This document shows, piece by piece, positions 4,521 to 7,775 of a stretch of DNA of 7,775 nucleotides (positions within the stretch are counted from its first letter, which is position 1; each line of letters begins with the position of its first letter). The stretch is taken from NCBI GenBank assembly GCA_013330315.1, contig DUIO01000267.1:215-7989 (forward strand). The letters run 5' to 3'. Source of the DNA: Methanosarcina sp. (GTDB lineage: Archaea > Halobacteriota > Methanosarcinia > Methanosarcinales > Methanosarcinaceae). A program made the position numbers and the translations under genes. The notes beneath the pieces are model-generated. The model searched no databases and was not told the DNA's origin. It was given only the letters and a program-made list of their open reading frames with translations.

Positions 4521-5288
4521 TTAGCTCTTATTAACCCCATATAGTGCAGCTCCAAGTGCTCCCGTGATTTGCGGTTCGGGAGGTACATAGAGCGAAACTC
4601 CCAGTTCTTTTTCCAGAAATACCTTCATGCCTTTGTTTTTTGCAACGCCGCCCACGAAAGCTACGTTTTGTTTCAATCCGACCTGCCGGGCCATAACTGC
4701 AACCCTTCTGGCAATGCTTTCGGTTAATCCGGCAGCAATATCTTCTTTTTTAAATCCTCTCGCCCTGAGGGATATGACCTCGGATTCGGCAAAAACGGTA
4801 CACATACTTGTTATGCTGGCTGGCTCTTTTGAAATAAGAGCCAGGTCACCCAGTTCTTCTATCGGTACTTCAAGTGCCTTTGCAGTGTATTCCAGGAATT
4901 TGCCAGTGCCGGCAGCACATTTGTCGTTCATTAAAAACTCAATTACCTTTCCTTCACTTACCAAGATAATCTTACTGTCCTGTCCTCCTATGTCAATAAC
5001 CCCATTAACCAGTGGGTAAAGGTGGTGAACGCCCAGTGTGTGAGCTGTGATCTCGCTCACCGCTTTATCTGCAAACTTTATGCTGTTCCTGCCGTATCCG
5101 GTTGCATATATGCCGTTTACATCTCCTTTATCTAAACCGGCATTGGTAAGCACTTCCTCGCACGCACTTCCTGCAGATGATAAAAAGTCGAATCCTGTCG
5201 GACGTATGTTAAATGCGGCCATCTGACTATCAATCACCAGGGCGGCTTTTGTAGTAGCTGAACCGGAATCGACTCCGATTGAGATCAT
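4521..5288 (-). CDS. BadF/BadG/HgdC-type ATPase, activator of a 2-hydroxyacyl-CoA dehydratase / double-cubane cluster protein
   Basis: This 255-residue ASKHA-fold ATPase acts, by family precedent, as a homodimer sharing one [4Fe-4S] cluster. It uses ATP hydrolysis to inject a low-potential electron into its partner. Visible motifs are phosphate loop 1 GVDSGSATTK (5-14), connect/phosphate 2 DIGGQDSK (99-106), the first cluster cysteine in NDKCAAGTGKF (C124), the second in SMCTVFAESEVISL (C163), and the adenosine site GGVAKN (213-218). The length matches the short activators (HgdC about 260 residues), not the roughly 400-residue methanogenesis marker 15 relatives. Its ATG overlaps the stop of the upstream gene by four bases (ATGA), so the two are translationally coupled and form one system. 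ADP/ATP-driven electron transfer is well known for the family; the physiological donor (ferredoxin or flavodoxin) is inferred. Confidence 0.93.
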   Translation of the reverse strand: MISIGVDSGSATTKAALVIDSQMAAFNIRPTGFDFLSSAGSACEEVLTNAGLDKGDVNGIYATGYGRNSIKFADKAVSEITAHTLGVHHLYPLVNGVIDIGGQDSKIILVSEGKVIEFLMNDKCAAGTGKFLEYTAKALEVPIEELGDLALISKEPASITSMCTVFAESEVISLRARGFKKEDIAAGLTESIARRVAVMARQVGLKQNVAFVGGVAKNKGMKVFLEKELGVSLYVPPEPQITGALGAALYGVNKS

Positions 5289-6457
5289 GAAAGCATCTCC
5301 ATGAAAGCGTCCACTCGAAGTCCGATCTGCTCAATGTCCGAATCGCTGTAGTCCGTTTCTATTGAAAGCATGGGTATCCCGGCATTTCTCAGCGCCTGTT
5401 GTACCTTGTAACGCTCAATATTGTAGCCGTGGCAGAACTGAAGAGTATAGTGTACTACGCCGTCGACTTTGAACTCTCTTGCAAGTTCCAGAATATTATC
5501 TATACGTCTGTCGTTCGGGGTCATGCAGGAACAGGGGATTTTGATGTAGCGTTCTGCAAGCGCAGTCATAGGGTCCTTATTTTCATCGACCAGGTCCCAG
5601 AAAGATCTTGTACCCGTACAGCTTTCCTCCACAACAATAAGGCCGCCCCTATTCTCTATAATTTCCGGTACTTTGGTGTTTCCGCCCGGCATAGGGCAGC
5701 CGGAAATCATTATCCTGGGTCTGTGAGCAAGGCTAGCCTTAAAATCAGCCCTATTAGGGTCCTCTCTGGCCTGTTCCGCCTCTTCGATCAGGTCCTGAAG
5801 GGCTTTTTTAAAACCTTCTGCCGACAGGACATACTGCTTTTGCATGACCTTTATCATATCTAAACCGCTGATCGGCGGAAACTCAGCTTTTCGCAGGTTA
5901 TAGAGCCTGTGAATTAACCTTCTCGTCTCATTCGATGAAACTATTTCCTTCTTTAATCCCTCGGCTGTGATTATGTTACCGGTCAGTTTTTCCATTACCT
6001 CTTTGAACCTGTTAAGCTCTTCCAGGAAATATTTCACGGCAGCCGAGCTATCTGGTTTCTGCGGAAGATCAATCACATAGGTCGGGACGTAGTTTCCCAT
6101 TAATTCGTACATCTTTTTTTTACTATCGCAAGTGTTCTCGGCGACTATCATGTCTACCAGGCCAAAATGAGAGCAGGATTTTACACCGGAACAACCGTTG
6201 TTAACGATCGAGCCAAAGGAAGACTTGACAAGCGGACAGGTATTCCTTGGCAAATACTGCTCAGCTATGGGTATGGTATCGTTCTTGCCTCCGCAGAGTA
6301 TAACCCGGTCTGCCCCTGCCGCAAAAATAATCTCGTCAGGCACGAACAGGCATAAAGTACCAACGATCTTCTTTCCGGCTTTTTTTTCCTCTTTTAGCTG
6401 GCAGATCCGTTCGCTGTATGAGTTTTTAATGTAATCAAGGGTCTCAAAGTGTGTCAT
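5285..6457 (-). CDS. 2-hydroxyacyl-CoA dehydratase subunit D family / double-cubane cluster protein
   Basis: This 390-residue cytoplasmic iron-sulfur protein is of the HgdB/YjiM/DCCP family. It has twelve cysteines, many in conserved family contexts: RNTCPLVKSSFG (C74), NNGCSGVKSC (C89, C95), AENTCDSKKKMYELMG (C110), ISGCPMPGG (C254), EESCTGTRSFWD (C280), PCSCMTPNDRR (C309, C311) and QFCHGYNIER (C342). The AENTCDxKKKMYE and ESCTGxRxxW motifs are typical of double-cubane cluster proteins, which bind an [8Fe-9S] cluster and reduce small molecules with an ATPase partner. No HgdA-like second subunit, dehydrogenase or CoA-transferase lies nearby, which argues against the classical amino-acid fermentation dehydratase. 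ATG at 6457 has only a weak AGAG upstream. The substrate is unknown. Confidence 0.9.
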   Translation of the reverse strand: MTHFETLDYIKNSYSERICQLKEEKKAGKKIVGTLCLFVPDEIIFAAGADRVILCGGKNDTIPIAEQYLPRNTCPLVKSSFGSIVNNGCSGVKSCSHFGLVDMIVAENTCDSKKKMYELMGNYVPTYVIDLPQKPDSSAAVKYFLEELNRFKEVMEKLTGNIITAEGLKKEIVSSNETRRLIHRLYNLRKAEFPPISGLDMIKVMQKQYVLSAEGFKKALQDLIEEAEQAREDPNRADFKASLAHRPRIMISGCPMPGGNTKVPEIIENRGGLIVVEESCTGTRSFWDLVDENKDPMTALAERYIKIPCSCMTPNDRRIDNILELAREFKVDGVVHYTLQFCHGYNIERYKVQQALRNAGIPMLSIETDYSDSDIEQIGLRVDAFMEMLS

Positions 6458-6482
6458 TTTCTCTACAAAATGCTTTGTGGTG

Positions 6483-6492
6483 ATATGTTAAA
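6483..6492 (-). promoter_or_regulatory. possible TATA box of the double-cubane operon
   Basis: The minus strand reads TTTAACATAT about 25-35 bases upstream of the ATG at 6457, giving a nearly leaderless transcript. A competing box, CAATTATAAC at 6565-6574, lies inside the direct repeat and would give a leader of almost 90 bases. Sequence alone does not decide between them. Confidence 0.28.
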
Positions 6493-6547
6493 TCGTTTTC
6501 TATTCCTGTAACGGAGTACGGTTTTCTACAGTATGACAAATAAATTC

Positions 6548-6578
6548 TGTTACAATTGAATTTTGTTATAATTGAATT
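6548..6578. repeat. 15-bp direct repeat, 16-bp period, upstream of the double-cubane operon
   Basis: TGTTACAATTGAATT (6548-6562) and TGTTATAATTGAATT (6564-6578) match at 14 of 15 bases and are separated by one base. They lie about 90-120 bases upstream of the operon's ATG in otherwise non-coding DNA, and one copy overlaps a TATA-like tract. This is a candidate regulator-binding site. Confidence 0.55.
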
Positions 6579-6677
6579 CGGCAACTTTCTATTTTTAATT
6601 GTTAGGTTATCTTTTTGATGCCGAAATAAGAGGTAAGCGATAAATCAGGTAGTTCTTTCCTCCTTAATTGTTTTTAC

Positions 6678-7613
6678 TTAAAAAATCGCTAAAATGATCC
6701 CTGTTATTCCCACCATGACAAACACTCTTAGAATCTGGGAAATTAGAATTGTCTTTATCCCTATTTTGGGACCAAAAATTCCCACATAATGCGGGATATA
6801 AATCCTCAGCGTCCCGAGGCTTGTTACTATATTACCTACAAGGAGGACAATAATAACTTCAACGCCGCTCAAAATTCCCTGTTCCATAAGGTTTGCTGCA
6901 AGAGTATAGGCTGCAAGGTGGCTTGCAAAAAGAGCTGCAATTACGGGTAGTCCCTCCACAGGCACGGGGAGATACTCAGAAATAGGGTTGAGATATGATC
7001 CAAGAGCATCAAACACCCCGATGTCTGTCAGGATAAAGACCAGGAAGGTTACAGGAACCATAACTTTGAAAATTCTGGTTATGGGCTTTTTCGAAGTCTT
7101 GATGCTTTCCTTGAATGCTGTTTTCAATGAAGGAGGTTCTTCTTTCTCAAAGTCTTCGAAATATACTTTTTTTTCTGTAAGCAGGAAATGCCCGGCAATA
7201 AGCACTATCAAAGTTTTTACAAAACCTACGAGAGTTATCACTCCCACATAGATTATTCCTGTTATTCCGAGCAGAGGTACCAGTACTGGAAGCAGGGTTC
7301 TCCAGTGCATGACAATTGCAGGGAAGGAATTTAAAACCGAAGCTACAATCAGTTCGTCTTCCTTTATGATACCTTCATCATACATACTTTTAAGTGAAGC
7401 ATTAGCTGAAGAGGTGGAAGCAAAAGCCGTAAGAAAACTTATCCCGCATTCTTTTTTGAGATGAGCGTAGTTTGTAACCGGTTTTACCAGAAAATCAAAT
7501 TTATTGAACCACCCAAGGCTTACAAGAAGTTCGGCAAAGACAACTCCCAGAATTATCGATGGGCCTGTTTTTAAAAGATATTCGGCTGAATTTATAATCG
7601 GATCTGGTAACAT
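6678..7613 (-). CDS. Gate-domain (nucleoside recognition) multi-pass membrane protein
   Basis: This 311-residue integral membrane protein is of the Gate / nucleoside-recognition family (relatives include SpmA/SpmB and the cores of concentrative nucleoside transporters). Hydrophobic segments lie roughly at 18-35, 84-102, 106-126, 128-145, 181-200, 221-242, 250-268 and 288-311, with a charged loop at 146-178 (KKVYFEDFEKEE). Two 54-residue parts align without gaps: one starting AFASTSSANAS (63-116), the other LFASHLAAYTL (228-281). They share FAS, GI and the R...P spacing, which indicates an internal duplication. Many methanogens carry such proteins; the transported molecule is not established. 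The start at ATG 7613 gives the natural MLPDPIINSA end; no clear Shine-Dalgarno site precedes it. It is transcribed alone, 220 bases upstream of the double-cubane operon. Confidence 0.85.
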   Translation of the reverse strand: MLPDPIINSAEYLLKTGPSIILGVVFAELLVSLGWFNKFDFLVKPVTNYAHLKKECGISFLTAFASTSSANASLKSMYDEGIIKEDELIVASVLNSFPAIVMHWRTLLPVLVPLLGITGIIYVGVITLVGFVKTLIVLIAGHFLLTEKKVYFEDFEKEEPPSLKTAFKESIKTSKKPITRIFKVMVPVTFLVFILTDIGVFDALGSYLNPISEYLPVPVEGLPVIAALFASHLAAYTLAANLMEQGILSGVEVIIVLLVGNIVTSLGTLRIYIPHYVGIFGPKIGIKTILISQILRVFVMVGITGIILAIF

Positions 7614-7645
7614 TCATTCATATTTCTGTGTTAAAGTTTATTAAT

Positions 7646-7656
7646 TTATCTATAAT
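7646..7656 (-). promoter_or_regulatory. possible TATA box of the Gate-domain gene
   Basis: The minus strand reads ATTATAGATAAAT in this AT-rich stretch, about 35-40 bases before the ATG at 7613, which would give a leader of some 12 bases. Several other AT tracts nearby are equally possible. Confidence 0.28.
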
Positions 7657-7743
7657 TGTTCTAACTATTTAACAAATAAAATTGCTTAATTAATCAGTAA
7701 ACTTGTTTAAAATCGTTTAATTTCTCAAGAAATTGCCGAATCA

Positions 7744-7775
7744 GCAGATACACAGATCCGCAGATACACAGATCC
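7744..7775. repeat. 16-bp tandem repeat at the right edge
   Basis: GCAGATACACAGATCC occurs twice head to tail (7744-7759 and 7760-7775) and reaches the end of the window, so the array may continue. Each unit itself contains two related CAGAT half-units. No coding frame is involved. Confidence 0.75.

Noticed and set aside
4521..5288. Methanogenesis marker 15 (an activator-like ATPase of methanogens)
   Set aside because: Marker 15 proteins are about 400 residues, whereas this protein is 255 residues with the compact HgdC layout and is coupled to a double-cubane partner.
5399..5863. 154-codon plus-strand frame within the double-cubane gene, and similar antisense frames at 4627-5019, 6167-6434 and 6988-7251
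   Set aside because: They are antisense to well-supported genes and have no ribosome sites or motifs.
6577..6625. TTCGGCA...TGCCGAA inverted repeat between the Gate-domain gene and the double-cubane operon
   Set aside because: Seven-base arms 35 bases apart in AT-rich DNA are weak and could be chance.

Overview
The window looks like a chromosomal segment of a Methanosarcina-type methanogenic archaeon. The left-edge gene is an archaeal argininosuccinate lyase with the Methanosarcina-style start MSNILRRGRLEAAQDEE. The DNA is AT-rich, intergenic regions are long with TATA-like archaeal promoters, and several genes have weak or no Shine-Dalgarno sites. No ribosomal or transfer RNA gene, CRISPR array or complete insertion sequence was seen.

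Layout, left to right. Positions 1-251 (minus) hold the N-terminus of argH, cut by the window edge. Positions 550-1164 and 1246-1845 (plus) are two tandem paralogous class I SAM-dependent methyltransferases. Positions 2028-2373 are decayed: a C-terminal TetR-family regulator fragment on the minus strand abuts a short piece of a third methyltransferase copy on the plus strand. Positions 2513-2722 (minus) are a small conserved-looking protein. From about 3200 to 3860 there is a patch of foreign-looking, locally GC-rich sequence. It holds an intact 59-residue 4-oxalocrotonate tautomerase family gene (3445-3624, minus), a 43-codon frame resembling part of an alpha/beta hydrolase (3217-3348, minus), and a fragment of a type I restriction-modification methylase, HsdM (3709-3855, plus). 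Positions 3856-4520 contain no gene I can support.

Positions 4521-6457 (minus) are a two-gene operon with a 4-nt start/stop overlap. It encodes a 2-hydroxyacyl-CoA dehydratase subunit D / double-cubane cluster protein (DCCP) and its ATP-dependent BadF/HgdC-type activator. Such pairs couple ATP hydrolysis to very low-potential electron transfer. With no partner HgdA subunit or CoA-transferase nearby, this is more likely a DCCP-type reductase of unknown substrate than a classical dehydratase. Positions 6678-7613 (minus) encode a Gate-domain (nucleoside recognition) membrane protein. The window ends inside a 16-bp tandem repeat.

The most notable items are the DCCP/activator pair with a 15-bp direct repeat upstream, and the tautomerase gene whose TATA box sits inside a perfect 9-bp inverted repeat. 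The stretch 2028-3855 is also of interest because it concentrates gene remnants and apparently transferred DNA.
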